64,000 bases of DNA from contig NZ_LAYZ01000025.1 of NCBI RefSeq assembly GCF_000986795.1, forward strand, positions 62,001-126,000, given 5' to 3'. A program made the position numbers and the translations under genes. The notes under the pieces were generated by a model that was not told the origin of the DNA, did not search any database, and saw only the letters and a list, made by a program, of their open reading frames with translations. The stretch is from Salinicoccus sediminis (lineage in GTDB: Bacteria > Bacillota > Bacilli > Staphylococcales > Salinicoccaceae). Of the stretch, positions 39,465 to 48,482 are shown piece by piece; positions within the stretch are counted from its first letter, which is position 1, and each line of letters begins with the position of its first letter.

Positions 39465-40616
39465 ATGAAAAATATGATTTCGCTCATCATGATCATCCAG
39501 TTTTTAATATATTTCGGATTCAGCATGATCATCCCTGTCATCCCCCAGCTGGTGACGGATCTCGGCGTATCCACGACACACATGGGCTGGTTGCTTGCGG
39601 TCTATTCACTGGCAAGCTTTTTGTCCGCCCCCTATTTCGGCAGGCTGAGCGACCGTTTCGGCCGTCGTCCGCTTCTTTTATACGGACTGCTCGCTTTCAG
39701 TTTCAGTTTTCTTATCTTCGGAATGTTCATCGATGTACTTTGGGTGCTGTATGTGAGCCGCCTGATAGGCGGGGCCGCTGCGGGTGCGCTTTATACAGCG
39801 ACCACGAGCATGGTTGCCGACATTACCACACGCGAGGAACGCACCAGATACATGGGCCTTGTCGGCATGTGCATAGGGCTCGGCTTCATATTCGGGCCGG
39901 GCGTCGGAGGGCTGCTGGCCGGCATCAGCCTTAGCTTTGCCTACTACATGACGACTGTTGTCATCATCGGCGCCCTTCTGTTCAGCATCCTCAAAGTGCA
40001 GGAGACATACCGGCCGGGCGCCTACACCAAAAAACGGATCGCACTTGCCGGCGATTACTTCATCCAGCCGGTCGGCATCCTTCTCATCTGCACATTCTTT
40101 GTAATGCTGACGATGAGCGGTATGGAGAGTACATTCCAGCTTCTCGGCATAGAGCGCATCGACATCACTCCGGCTCAGATGGGGATTTTATTCTTCATCG
40201 GAGGGATCTTCAATGCAGGGGTGCAGGGCGGCATCATCGGGAGGCTGAAGGACGGCCAGGAATACCCGGTCATGATCATTGGACAGGCGATGGCGCTGGT
40301 TGCTTTCGTCATGCTGCCTTTCATGCCAAACCTGCTCTATGCAGGAATCTGCATCGTACTGTTGATGTCGGGTAATGCATTCGTTAAGACACTGCTGACT
40401 TCCCAGATCACCAAAGAGGGGGGACAGCATGAGATGGGGCGCCTGACCTCAACGACATATTCACTCGACAGTCTGGGCAGAATTTTCGGTCCGCTCGTAT
40501 TCAACTACCTGTTCGTGATTACAGCCGGCCTTCCGTTCTGGGTGGGTGCTGCCCTCACGATCTTCTCGACATACTTCATATTCCAATACTATAGGAAAAG
40601 GAGGAGAATGGCATGA
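39465..40616 (+). CDS. MFS multidrug-type efflux transporter
   Basis: The 383-residue protein has 12 predicted membrane segments. The drug:proton antiporter motif A (GRLSDRFGRRPLLLYG) follows the second segment, and the motif C-like GFIFGPGVGGLLAG is in the fifth. Size and motifs fit the NorA/TetA group of 12-segment exporters. The ATG at 39465 is favoured by AGGAAG upstream. The substrate cannot be assigned. The stop overlaps the next gene. Confidence 0.9.
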   Translation: MKNMISLIMIIQFLIYFGFSMIIPVIPQLVTDLGVSTTHMGWLLAVYSLASFLSAPYFGRLSDRFGRRPLLLYGLLAFSFSFLIFGMFIDVLWVLYVSRLIGGAAAGALYTATTSMVADITTREERTRYMGLVGMCIGLGFIFGPGVGGLLAGISLSFAYYMTTVVIIGALLFSILKVQETYRPGAYTKKRIALAGDYFIQPVGILLICTFFVMLTMSGMESTFQLLGIERIDITPAQMGILFFIGGIFNAGVQGGIIGRLKDGQEYPVMIIGQAMALVAFVMLPFMPNLLYAGICIVLLMSGNAFVKTLLTSQITKEGGQHEMGRLTSTTYSLDSLGRIFGPLVFNYLFVITAGLPFWVGAALTIFSTYFIFQYYRKRRRMA

Positions 40617-40927
40617 TCCTGCCGATTCTGATGCTCCTGATGTATCTTATCGTCAGTGCCGCGACCATACTGGTCATGCGCAGCCGGACGCTTGACATTT
40701 TGAGGGCCCTCGCCGGCATTGCCTTTTTGCTTCTGGCGACCGTCACTTCCCTCAACATGGACAGCCCCGGCAGTATTCTGACATTTGCACTTGCGCTGTG
40801 CGTATTCATATCGGTCGAAATTACCGGTTTCAAGCAATATAAAGGGGACGCGGACCGCCTGTTCATGATCCATGCATTTACAATCATGCTGGCTGCCGCC
40901 TACATCATTGTACTGTTCACGGCATAA
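40613..40927 (+). CDS. Small three- or four-segment membrane protein, unknown
   Basis: The 104-residue protein is almost entirely hydrophobic with segments at about 2-20, 26-44, 51-70 and 85-102, and with a charged loop (FKQYKGDADR). I do not recognise a family. Its ATG overlaps the exporter stop (ATGA), so it is translated with the transporter and could be an accessory or stabilising subunit. Confidence 0.75.
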   Translation: MILPILMLLMYLIVSAATILVMRSRTLDILRALAGIAFLLLATVTSLNMDSPGSILTFALALCVFISVEITGFKQYKGDADRLFMIHAFTIMLAAAYIIVLFTA

Positions 40928-40950
40928 CCCGGACGGATAGGAGGTGTTCC

Positions 40951-41232
40951 ATGAGACGGGTCATACTGATACTGCTGATATTGATGCAGCTTATGTTTTT
41001 CATCAATTACATCATTAACGACGGCATAATATTCTTCAACATATATGTATGGTCCGTCCTGGGAGTCATTTCCCTGGTTACAGGATGGCGGGCGGTAAAA
41101 GCCGGACCCAATCTCTACGAGAACCGCAGAGTGCATTCCGGCCTCTCTCTCACCCTGTTCATCCTTTCGATTGCCTCTCTCCTCTTCATACTGCTGATCG
41201 TTTTCACCAGACCCTACTTCCTTCATATATAA
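40951..41232 (+). CDS. Small membrane protein, unknown
   Basis: The 93-residue protein has three hydrophobic segments (about 3-22, 26-46 and 65-87) and the loop AVKAGPNLYENRRVHSG. It is preceded by GGAGG and follows the previous small membrane gene by 23 bases, closing the exporter operon ahead of a strong terminator. No family is recognised. Confidence 0.72.
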   Translation: MRRVILILLILMQLMFFINYIINDGIIFFNIYVWSVLGVISLVTGWRAVKAGPNLYENRRVHSGLSLTLFILSIASLLFILLIVFTRPYFLHI

Positions 41233-41243
41233 TGGAACTTAAG

Positions 41244-41268
41244 AGAGGGCCCGCTCGGCGGGCCCTCT
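41244..41268. terminator. Strong bidirectional terminator between the exporter and nar operons
   Basis: AGAGGGCCCGC and GCGGGCCCTCT form an 11-bp perfect, GC-rich stem with a 3-base loop, followed by TTTT rightward. It separates two converging operons. Confidence 0.93.
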
Positions 41269-41286
41269 TTTCTATTACACAGGCAA

Positions 41287-41709
41287 TCATGATTCCCCGA
41301 GCAGATATTTCTCTTCATCACGGCTGTGGTGCCAGTTGACCACCAGCAGGCTTTCATACATGGACAGCCTGTCATCAGAGGAGCCATCCGCCTCCAGGTT
41401 CTTCTCGATCTCTCTGGTGATTTTGCGCAGCAGATCGTGGTCTCTCATCAGCTGGGTAACCGTCTCGGAGAGCCCGGGCCGTTCTTTCCTGACATCCAGA
41501 TAGAGCCCTTCCTCTTCCGAATCTGCATGGGCGATGATATGATCACGCCAGTGTTCCAATATCACCTTTTCGGCTTCACGCGCCTCCTTGTCCCTTCCTT
41601 TTTCATACAGGAGACGGAGGGAAGCCGTCATATCTTTGACCTGGCCGTGCGCCGCTTCATGGATGGAGCGGTGGGCGGCCAACTGCCGCAGTGCGGGACC
41701 TGACATCAT
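41287..41709 (-). CDS. Hemerythrin-like (HHE) protein coupled to the nar operon
   Basis: The 140-residue helical protein has His/Glu ligands in the hemerythrin pattern: HRSIHEAAH, HWRDHIIAHADSEEE, MRDHDLL and NWHHSRDEEKYLL. Such di-iron proteins bind oxygen or nitric oxide or help repair iron-sulfur clusters. The ATG overlaps the narI stop (ATGA), so it is made as the fifth product of narGHJI. This suggests a role in protecting the reductase or handling NO formed from nitrite. The molecular function is inferred. Confidence 0.82.
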   Translation of the reverse strand: MMSGPALRQLAAHRSIHEAAHGQVKDMTASLRLLYEKGRDKEAREAEKVILEHWRDHIIAHADSEEEGLYLDVRKERPGLSETVTQLMRDHDLLRKITREIEKNLEADGSSDDRLSMYESLLVVNWHHSRDEEKYLLGES

Positions 41710-42455
41710 TCAACATCCTTTCCTTTTCTCATTTCTATCTGTGCCGCCCTTTTGTATTTTGCCGGATTGGCGGCACGGTAGATGATATATCTTCTCCTAA
41801 TGTATTCAAGCGGCAGACTCCATACATGCACCAGCCTCGTGAATGGCCATACTGCAAACAATACGAAAGCCGACAGTATATGCGCCTGGAACCCCCATGG
41901 CGCCGTCGCAACCATTTCCGGCATCGGACGGAAAGTGAGGATGCCCCTGAACCACGGGCCGATGGTATCACGATAGTCAAAATCCCCGCCTGTCGCCGTA
42001 TACCAGGCGGTATTCGTAAATCCGATCACCGTCACGACACCGATCAACAGAAGTACATACAAATCTTTACGGGTCCCTTTCCTGTGGACCCGTTTGCTCT
42101 CCAGCCGCCGGATGGTCAGCAGTGCCCCGCCGATCACCATCACCAGCCCGGCTGCACCGCCGAACCATACGGCGCCGAAGTGATACATCTCCTCTGTCAC
42201 CCCGATCATCGGATAGACGGTCTGCGGTACCACGATACCGGCGACATGGCCGAAGAACACGAATATGACCCCTACATGGAACAGGATGCTCCCCCATCTG
42301 AGCATCTTGTCATTCTGCAGAAACTGACTCGATTGGGCAGACCAGCCAAATTGATCCTTATTGTACCGGTAGATGTGTCCGACAATGAATATGGTCAGGG
42401 CGATATAGGGGAATGCAGCCCACAGCAAAAAATCGATTATCTCCAATTCCTTCAT
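41706..42455 (-). CDS. narI: Respiratory nitrate reductase gamma subunit
   Basis: The 249-residue protein has five membrane segments and the heme b histidines in FIVGHIYRY, LFHVGVIFVFFGHVAG, FQAHILSAF and RLVHVWSLP. It takes electrons from menaquinol and passes them to NarH. The ATG at 42455 is almost touching AAGGAG, so a TTG nine bases downstream (42446) may be the real start. The stop is fused to the hemerythrin-like gene. Confidence 0.96.
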   Translation of the reverse strand: MKELEIIDFLLWAAFPYIALTIFIVGHIYRYNKDQFGWSAQSSQFLQNDKMLRWGSILFHVGVIFVFFGHVAGIVVPQTVYPMIGVTEEMYHFGAVWFGGAAGLVMVIGGALLTIRRLESKRVHRKGTRKDLYVLLLIGVVTVIGFTNTAWYTATGGDFDYRDTIGPWFRGILTFRPMPEMVATAPWGFQAHILSAFVLFAVWPFTRLVHVWSLPLEYIRRRYIIYRAANPAKYKRAAQIEMRKGKDVE

Positions 42456-42513
42456 CTCCTTTCGGAAGATTGCCCGTGACTGCCAGTCTGCCGGCAGGTA
42501 TCGGGGAAAAGAA

Positions 42514-43059
42514 TTACACCGTTTTCTGTTCCTTTTCCTGCTGGCGTGCCACAGTCTTATCGAGTGTTTCCAATACGGCTGCCAAAAGGTAGGCGTACGG
42601 GGAGTTCTGCTCCCTCAGCTGATCATACAGCTGGTCCATCGCTTTCTTGTGGATGAAGTAGAGCTTATGGATGAAGGCGTCATCCGTTTCCGACATGGCC
42701 TCAAGTATCAAAGGCAGGTAGTCGGGCAGCTCATCACCCGTAATCCTGTAGCCGGCCTTTGCATATTCCATCTTGAGTTTGATGAACCCCTGTCCGCGTT
42801 CGCGTTTGTCTCCGAAAATGCCGTAGGTGAGATACAGGGAACAGTCTTTGCTGAAATCGAACTGCTTCACATAATTCTGCGCGAGCTCAAGCCACGGAAG
42901 TGATACTGAGTAATCCCAGAAATTCAGCAGCTGCTCACGTTCGGATGCGCTCCCGAGCTGGAGGATGAAGTCATGTATGTCCCCGTTGCGGTACCATTCA
43001 TCGTCCGGGTACTGAAGGAATATCGACGACAGTTTCAAGATGCTTTTATGCTCTTCCAT
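42514..43059 (-). CDS. narJ: Nitrate reductase maturation chaperone
   Basis: The 181-residue all-helical TorD/NarJ-type protein has LSSIFLQYPDDEW and YLPLILEAM. It assists molybdenum cofactor insertion into NarG and membrane attachment, and is not part of the mature enzyme. It overlaps the end of narH by 14 bases. Confidence 0.95.
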   Translation of the reverse strand: MEEHKSILKLSSIFLQYPDDEWYRNGDIHDFILQLGSASEREQLLNFWDYSVSLPWLELAQNYVKQFDFSKDCSLYLTYGIFGDKRERGQGFIKLKMEYAKAGYRITGDELPDYLPLILEAMSETDDAFIHKLYFIHKKAMDQLYDQLREQNSPYAYLLAAVLETLDKTVARQQEKEQKTV

Positions 43060-44593
43060 CCGGCGCCCCCCCTGCTACATCACTGAAGTATGATTCACTG
43101 TATTCATACGGATCTCTCCACTCGCCGTTCATTGCACAGGATTCACAGCCGGCCTGGAAATCAAAACCGGTCTGGCCCTGCTGTGCAAACATGTTTTCCG
43201 CTTCCTCGCGGTGCGCTTTCGGAATAACGTAGCGGTCGCCGTATTTGGCTATGGCAGACAGCTCATACATGTCCCTCGCCATCTGTTCCGAGATGCCCAG
43301 CCGGTCGATCAGCGTCGTGTCCGGCTCCTTGCCGAGATCGATGCTCCGCATATAGGATCGCATCGCGACCAGACGCTTCAGTACAGTCGATACGACTTCA
43401 GTGTCACCGGCTGTCATCAGATTTGCCAAATATTCTATCGGAATACGGAACTGATCGATTGCCGGGAAGACGACATCGGATGATATGTTATCAAGGTGGC
43501 CGTCGAAAGCGTCAACAATCGGACTGAGCGGCGGAATATACCACACCATCGGCATTGTGCGATATTCCGGGTGAAGCGGCAGTGCAATCTTCTGCTCCAC
43601 TGCCATCTTATATACCGGGGATTCCTGCGCCGCTTCGATCCAGTCTTCGGGAATGCCGTCCCTTTTTGCCTGTTCGATGATTTCAGGGTCATGCGGATCC
43701 AGTATCAGATCGAGCTGCGCTTCATAGAGATCCTGGTCATCCTCGACGGAGGCCGCCTCTTTTACACGGTCGGCATCATACAGCACAATGCCGATATAGC
43801 GGATCCTGCCGACACATGTTTCAGAACAGATCGTCGGATCGCCGTTTTCGATCTTAGGGAAGCAGAATGTGCATTTCTCCGCCTTGTTCGTCTGCCAGTT
43901 GAAGTACACTTTCTTGTAAGGACAGCCGGACATGCAGAAACGCCAGCTCCTGCACGCATCCTGATCGACGAGCACGATGCCGTCCTCCTCCCTTTTGTAC
44001 ATCGCCCCCGAGGGACAGGAGGAGACGCAGGAAGGGTTGATGCAGTGTTCGCATATCCTCGGCAGGTACATCATGAATGCATCTTCGAATTCCGTCCGTA
44101 CCTTTTCGTCGATGCCGTGCATATTGACATCGTTCCTGGCCGTTTCATGGGTGCCCGCCAGGTCGTCTTCCCAGTTCGGCCCCCATAATATGTCCATGTA
44201 TTCGCCGGTCAGCTGGGATACCGGCCGGGCCACAGGCTGATGCTTCTTCTCGGGGCTGTTCACAAGATGTTCGTAGTCGTATGTCCATGGTTCATAGTAA
44301 TCGTCTATGCCGACAAGATCAGGGTTGTGGAAGATGTTGAGCAGCTTATGCGCTTTACCGCCCGCTTTCAACGCGAGTTCACCGCCGCGCATCTCCCAGC
44401 CGCCCTTATTCTTCTCCTGGTTCTCCCATTCCTTCGGGTAGCCGACACCCGGCTTCGTCTCTACATTGTTCCACCACATATATTCGGCACCGGGGCGGTT
44501 CGTCCACGTATTGTTGCAGGTGACTGAACATGTGTGGCATCCGATACACTTATCCAGGTTCATGACCATTCCAAACTGCGCTTTAATCTTCAA
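43046..44593 (-). CDS. narH: Nitrate reductase beta subunit
   Basis: The protein of about 515 residues has four cysteine groups for iron-sulfur clusters: CIGCHTCSVTC, CEHCINPSCVSSCP, CRSWRFCMSGCP and CTFC...CSETC. In the third group Trp replaces one Cys (CRSWRFC), which gives the 3Fe-4S cluster typical of NarH. I place the start at the TTG at 44593, since AGAGGTGG is 6-7 bases upstream and the family begins KIKAQFGMVMNLDKC. The ATG frame upstream lies within narG. It overlaps narG by 11 bases. Confidence 0.97.
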   Translation of the reverse strand: MKIKAQFGMVMNLDKCIGCHTCSVTCNNTWTNRPGAEYMWWNNVETKPGVGYPKEWENQEKNKGGWEMRGGELALKAGGKAHKLLNIFHNPDLVGIDDYYEPWTYDYEHLVNSPEKKHQPVARPVSQLTGEYMDILWGPNWEDDLAGTHETARNDVNMHGIDEKVRTEFEDAFMMYLPRICEHCINPSCVSSCPSGAMYKREEDGIVLVDQDACRSWRFCMSGCPYKKVYFNWQTNKAEKCTFCFPKIENGDPTICSETCVGRIRYIGIVLYDADRVKEAASVEDDQDLYEAQLDLILDPHDPEIIEQAKRDGIPEDWIEAAQESPVYKMAVEQKIALPLHPEYRTMPMVWYIPPLSPIVDAFDGHLDNISSDVVFPAIDQFRIPIEYLANLMTAGDTEVVSTVLKRLVAMRSYMRSIDLGKEPDTTLIDRLGISEQMARDMYELSAIAKYGDRYVIPKAHREEAENMFAQQGQTGFDFQAGCESCAMNGEWRDPYEYSESYFSDVAGGAPDGRA

Positions 44594-47500
44594 GCCAATC
44601 CACCTCTTTCCGGTCCATCCGGCGGATCTGAACCTGTTCATCCCGCTGGTTCCCGGTCGGACCATAGTAATTGAAACCGTAGCTCAACTGGGCATAGCCG
44701 CCAATCATCTGGGTCGGTTTGATATGGATGCGGGTCGGACTGTTGAAAGTTCCGCCCCTGTCTTTGGTGATTTTGGAGCCCGGCACATTGATGAGCCTGT
44801 CCTGCACGTGATACATGAATGCCACACCGCGCGGCAGCCGGTGACTCGTCACCGCCCTGGCGACGACAACGCCGTTGCGGTTGTACATTTCCAGCCAGTC
44901 GTTATCCTTGATGCCCACTTCCTCTGCATCTTTGTTGTTCATCCAGACGTGCGGGCCGCCCCGGAACAGTGTCAGCATCGGCAGAGCATCACCGAACATG
45001 CTGTGGAACGACCATTTGAAATGGGGCGTCAGATATCTCAGTGATATTTCCGGCTGGTCACTGTCCGGACGGTTGTCCCCGTTATGGAAAGTGGCCTTTT
45101 TGAGCGGCGGCTTGAATGTCGGCAGCTCCTCGCCGAATTCCAGCATCGTCTCATGGTCGAGATAGAAATGCTGCCGCCCCGTCAGCGTCCGCCACGGTAC
45201 AAGCCGCTCAACATTGGTCGTGAATGCAGAATATCTCCTGTTGCCCTTGACGATGCCGCTGAATGCGGGGGAAGTGATGACATGCTGCGGCCGGTTGGTG
45301 ATATCAGCAAAAGTGAAGTAGTCCTCCCTGCGGTCCTCCGCAAGGTCCACCAGTTTCTGCCCCGTCTTCTGCTCCATCGCTTCGAATCCTTTGACCGCCA
45401 GTGTCCCGCGGGTCGTACTCGACAGTCCGAGCATCGCCTCCGCGGCATCCACCCCTTCGTAAAGCGTCGGCATTTCATCCGGCATGCCTTCTGCACGCGA
45501 CGGTCCGAGCAGTGCCCTCAGGCTTTCATATTCCGATGAGGCGTCCCACGTATTGCCCTTGGACCCGATTTTCTTCACTCCCGGACCGAGGGTGATGAAT
45601 TTGTCATAAACCTTTGAATACTGCCGCTCGACTATATTCACTTTCGGGAAATTGACGCCGGGTACCGGCTTGATGTCCGTCCCCTTCCAATCCGGGACAT
45701 GGCCGAACGGCTGGGCTATTTCATCCGGAGAATCATGCATGAGCGGTGCAGTCACCGTGTCATGGACGGTTTCCGGAAAATACCCTCCCGCCATCTCCGA
45801 GAAGCGTTTGGCGAGCCGCTTGAACGTATCCCAGTCGGAACGCGCTTCCCAGGGCGGCGTAATCGCCGCGTTGAACGGATGCACGAAAGGATGCATGTCC
45901 GTCGAGCTGAGGTCCTCCTTTTCATACCATGTTGCCGTCGGCAGTACGATATCGGAATAAAGTCCGGTGCCCGACATGCGGAAATCGGAATTGATCAGAA
46001 GATCGAGCTTGCCCGTGGCTGAAGGGATATCATTGTTCAGCTCCACCGTCTCAAGATCTTCATTCTCCTCGCTGAGATTGTGCCCGTGTGTGCCAAGGAG
46101 GTGCTTGAGGAAATATTCATGCCCTTTGGCGGAACTTCCGAGCAGATTCGCCCGCCAGACGAACATGGTTTTCGGGAAGTTGACCGGATCATTCGGTGAT
46201 TCAATCGCAAAATCCATTTTGCTGTCTGCAACCGAGTCCACCACTCCCTGTACATTCTCTGCGTTTTCCCGATCCGGTGCAGCGAGCTCCAGAGCATTAC
46301 GGTTGAACTGCGGATAGGAGGGCAGCCAGCCCAGGCGTGCTGCGAGTACATTATAATCTCCCAGGTTCTCGTACTTCGTCCCCTCGGCAAGCGGAGAAGC
46401 GATGTCCCTTGTCTTCTGCTCCTCATACCTCCACTGTTCCGTTGCAAAATAGAAGAACGAAGTCCCGTTCTGCAGACGGTTGGCACCGCCCCAGTCTTTC
46501 GCCATGGCCACGGTCTGCCAGCCTTCATACGGCCGCACTTTCTCCTGGCCGACATAGTGGGCCCATCCCCCGCCGTTCACACCCTGGGAACCGGTCAGGA
46601 GCACAAGGTTCAGGATGGCACGGTAGATCGTGTCCGAATGATACCAATGGTTGATGCCCGAACCCATTATGATCATCGATCTGCCTTTGCTGTCGATGGC
46701 ATTCTGCGCAAATTCCCTTGCGATCTGGGCGACCAGCGCAGGCTGCACATTCGTGTATTTCTCCTGCCAGGCCGGCGTGTAGGGCCGGTCATCTTCATAC
46801 GTTGTCGGTGTGTCGCCGGCCATACCGCGGTTGACGCCGGTCTGGGCGCACATGATGTCGAACACCGTGGTGACGAGTACAGGACCTGCGTCTGTCTCTA
46901 TCTCCCGGACAGGTACATTCCTTTCAAAGACGTAATTGCCGGGCTCCTCGAATGCTGCAATGCTGAGAGGTTCGATGCGGTCTTCCGATCCCAGGAGCGT
47001 AAGTGCCGGGGAGATGCTTTCCACATCATTGACCGTATCGGTCCGGCGCATGTTCCAGTTCGAGCCGCCGTCCCATCTGTGGCCGACCGACCCGTTCGGG
47101 ACAGCATATGAATCTCCCTCTTCATCGTAGACCACAGTTTTCCACTCAGCCTTTTCAGTGTCATATCCGAGGTCTTTTGCACGCAGGAAGCGGTCCGCCT
47201 TATACCCGTCCTTCGTCTCCTTCAGCCTGATCAGATACGGCAGATCCGTGTATGTCTTTGCATAGTCATCAAAATACGGCACCGTCTGATCGACATAGAA
47301 TTCCTGAAGGATCACATGGGTCATTGCCATGGCGATGGCACCATCCATCCCTGCCTTGACCGGCAGCCAGTTGTCGGCAAATTTCACGAATTCAGCGAGG
47401 TCCGGCGCCACAGCGACCACCTTGGTGCCTTTGTAGCGGGCCTCGACCATGAAATGTGAATCCGGCGTACGGGTCTGGGGCAGGTTGGATCCCCAGACGA

Positions 47501-48260
47501 GCATATAGCTCGAGTTATACCAGTCGGAGCTCTCCGGGACATCGGTCTGCTCCCCCCATACCTGAGGGGAAGCCGGCGGCAGATCGGCATACCAGTCATA
47601 GAAGCTGAGCAGCACGCCACCGATCAGATTCAGGAACCTCGAGCCGCCGGCATAGCTGACCATCGACATGGCAGGAATCGGTGAAAATCCGAATATACGG
47701 TCCGGCCCGTGCGTTTTCAATGTATAGATGAGCTGGGCGGAGATCAGCGTTTCCACTTCGTCCCATGTAGTCCTGACGAAGCCGCCTTTCCCCCTCGCCA
47801 ACTTATAGGTCCGGCTCGACTCCTCATGCTCGATGATGGATGCCCATGCTTCTACCGGGTCATCGTTTTCTGCCATGGCTTCACGCCACAGTCTGAGCAG
47901 GGCACTTCTAATATATGGAAACCGTACACGGTGCGGGCTGTAGGTGTACCATGAGAAACTCGCTCCCCTCGGACAGCCCCGGGGTTCATATTCCGGCATA
48001 CCGGGGCCGGTGGAAGGATAGTCGGTCTGCTGTGTTTCCCAGGCGATAATACCGTCCTTGACGTGCACCTTCCAGCTGCATGAGCCGGTACAGTTGACGC
48101 CGTGGGTGGTGCGGACAACTTTATCATGCTGCCAGCGTCTACGGTAATAGTCCTCATTCCGCTGGCGATTTTTCGGTGATTTTTCACTGTGTTCTGTCTC
48201 AGGTTGTGTTTTTCCTAAATATCGCAGCTTCTGCAGCAGTGGCGGCACTTTCTTTCTCAT
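44583..48260 (-). CDS. narG: Respiratory nitrate reductase alpha subunit (complete copy)
   Basis: The protein of about 1225 residues has the N-terminal 4Fe-4S ligands His53, Cys57, Cys61 and Cys96. The molybdenum ligand Asp is near 240 in GEQTDVPESSDWYNS, and the bis-MGD binding core (GSNLPQTRTPDSHF, GSGINHWYHSD) and C-terminal domain are present. It reduces nitrate to nitrite at the cytoplasmic side using quinol electrons. The ATG at 48260 is chosen because AGGAG lies eight bases upstream. This is the second narG of the window, on the same strand as the fragment at 1-309. Confidence 0.99.
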   Translation of the reverse strand: MRKKVPPLLQKLRYLGKTQPETEHSEKSPKNRQRNEDYYRRRWQHDKVVRTTHGVNCTGSCSWKVHVKDGIIAWETQQTDYPSTGPGMPEYEPRGCPRGASFSWYTYSPHRVRFPYIRSALLRLWREAMAENDDPVEAWASIIEHEESSRTYKLARGKGGFVRTTWDEVETLISAQLIYTLKTHGPDRIFGFSPIPAMSMVSYAGGSRFLNLIGGVLLSFYDWYADLPPASPQVWGEQTDVPESSDWYNSSYMLVWGSNLPQTRTPDSHFMVEARYKGTKVVAVAPDLAEFVKFADNWLPVKAGMDGAIAMAMTHVILQEFYVDQTVPYFDDYAKTYTDLPYLIRLKETKDGYKADRFLRAKDLGYDTEKAEWKTVVYDEEGDSYAVPNGSVGHRWDGGSNWNMRRTDTVNDVESISPALTLLGSEDRIEPLSIAAFEEPGNYVFERNVPVREIETDAGPVLVTTVFDIMCAQTGVNRGMAGDTPTTYEDDRPYTPAWQEKYTNVQPALVAQIAREFAQNAIDSKGRSMIIMGSGINHWYHSDTIYRAILNLVLLTGSQGVNGGGWAHYVGQEKVRPYEGWQTVAMAKDWGGANRLQNGTSFFYFATEQWRYEEQKTRDIASPLAEGTKYENLGDYNVLAARLGWLPSYPQFNRNALELAAPDRENAENVQGVVDSVADSKMDFAIESPNDPVNFPKTMFVWRANLLGSSAKGHEYFLKHLLGTHGHNLSEENEDLETVELNNDIPSATGKLDLLINSDFRMSGTGLYSDIVLPTATWYEKEDLSSTDMHPFVHPFNAAITPPWEARSDWDTFKRLAKRFSEMAGGYFPETVHDTVTAPLMHDSPDEIAQPFGHVPDWKGTDIKPVPGVNFPKVNIVERQYSKVYDKFITLGPGVKKIGSKGNTWDASSEYESLRALLGPSRAEGMPDEMPTLYEGVDAAEAMLGLSSTTRGTLAVKGFEAMEQKTGQKLVDLAEDRREDYFTFADITNRPQHVITSPAFSGIVKGNRRYSAFTTNVERLVPWRTLTGRQHFYLDHETMLEFGEELPTFKPPLKKATFHNGDNRPDSDQPEISLRYLTPHFKWSFHSMFGDALPMLTLFRGGPHVWMNNKDAEEVGIKDNDWLEMYNRNGVVVARAVTSHRLPRGVAFMYHVQDRLINVPGSKITKDRGGTFNSPTRIHIKPTQMIGGYAQLSYGFNYYGPTGNQRDEQVQIRRMDRKEVDWLED

Positions 48261-48310
48261 CGGATCCACTCCTTCTGTCTACTATTGGAAAATCTAACCA
48301 ACTTGATTTC

Positions 48311-48390
48311 AGATTAGCAGAAGGAAAATTCTTTGTCTATTAATATTCCAAAAATTATGAATATTCATGCCATACTTAGGGATTTCCCTT
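48311..48390 (-). promoter_or_regulatory. narGHJI promoter with NreC-like site
   Basis: On the reverse strand TAGACA (48334-48339) and TAATCT (48311-48316) form a -35/-10 pair with 17-bp spacing. About 40-55 bp further upstream lies TAGGG-ATTT-CCCTT (48377-48390), almost the palindrome TAGGGNNNNCCCTA reported for the staphylococcal oxygen and nitrate regulator NreC. Together with the similar motifs at the other narG this suggests shared anaerobic activation. Confidence 0.6.
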
Positions 48391-48423
48391 ATAAAAAAGA
48401 CATACTTCGCGACAATGAAGAAA

Positions 48424-48456
48424 CGGCACCCTGACTTTTCCGAGCCATGGGTGCCG
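48424..48456 (-). terminator. Terminator of the binding-protein gene
   Basis: CGGCACCC and GGGTGCCG form the stem, and on the reverse strand TTTCTTC follows. It lies 26 bases after the stop. Confidence 0.75.
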
Positions 48457-48482
48457 CCTGAAATATTATTCAAAGTTTTTTA

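Noticed and set aside
41691-42479. Open frame of 262 codons on the forward strand.
   Set aside because: It is antisense to narI, which is clearly real from heme ligands and operon position.
43496-44188. Open frame of 230 codons on the forward strand.
   Set aside because: It is antisense to narH. The Cys and His content is a reflection of the cysteine codons of narH.
44594-44665. A longer narH starting at an upstream start codon.
   Set aside because: It would overlap narG by more than 80 bases and add residues that no NarH has. The TTG at 44593 has the ribosome-binding site and gives the family N-terminus.
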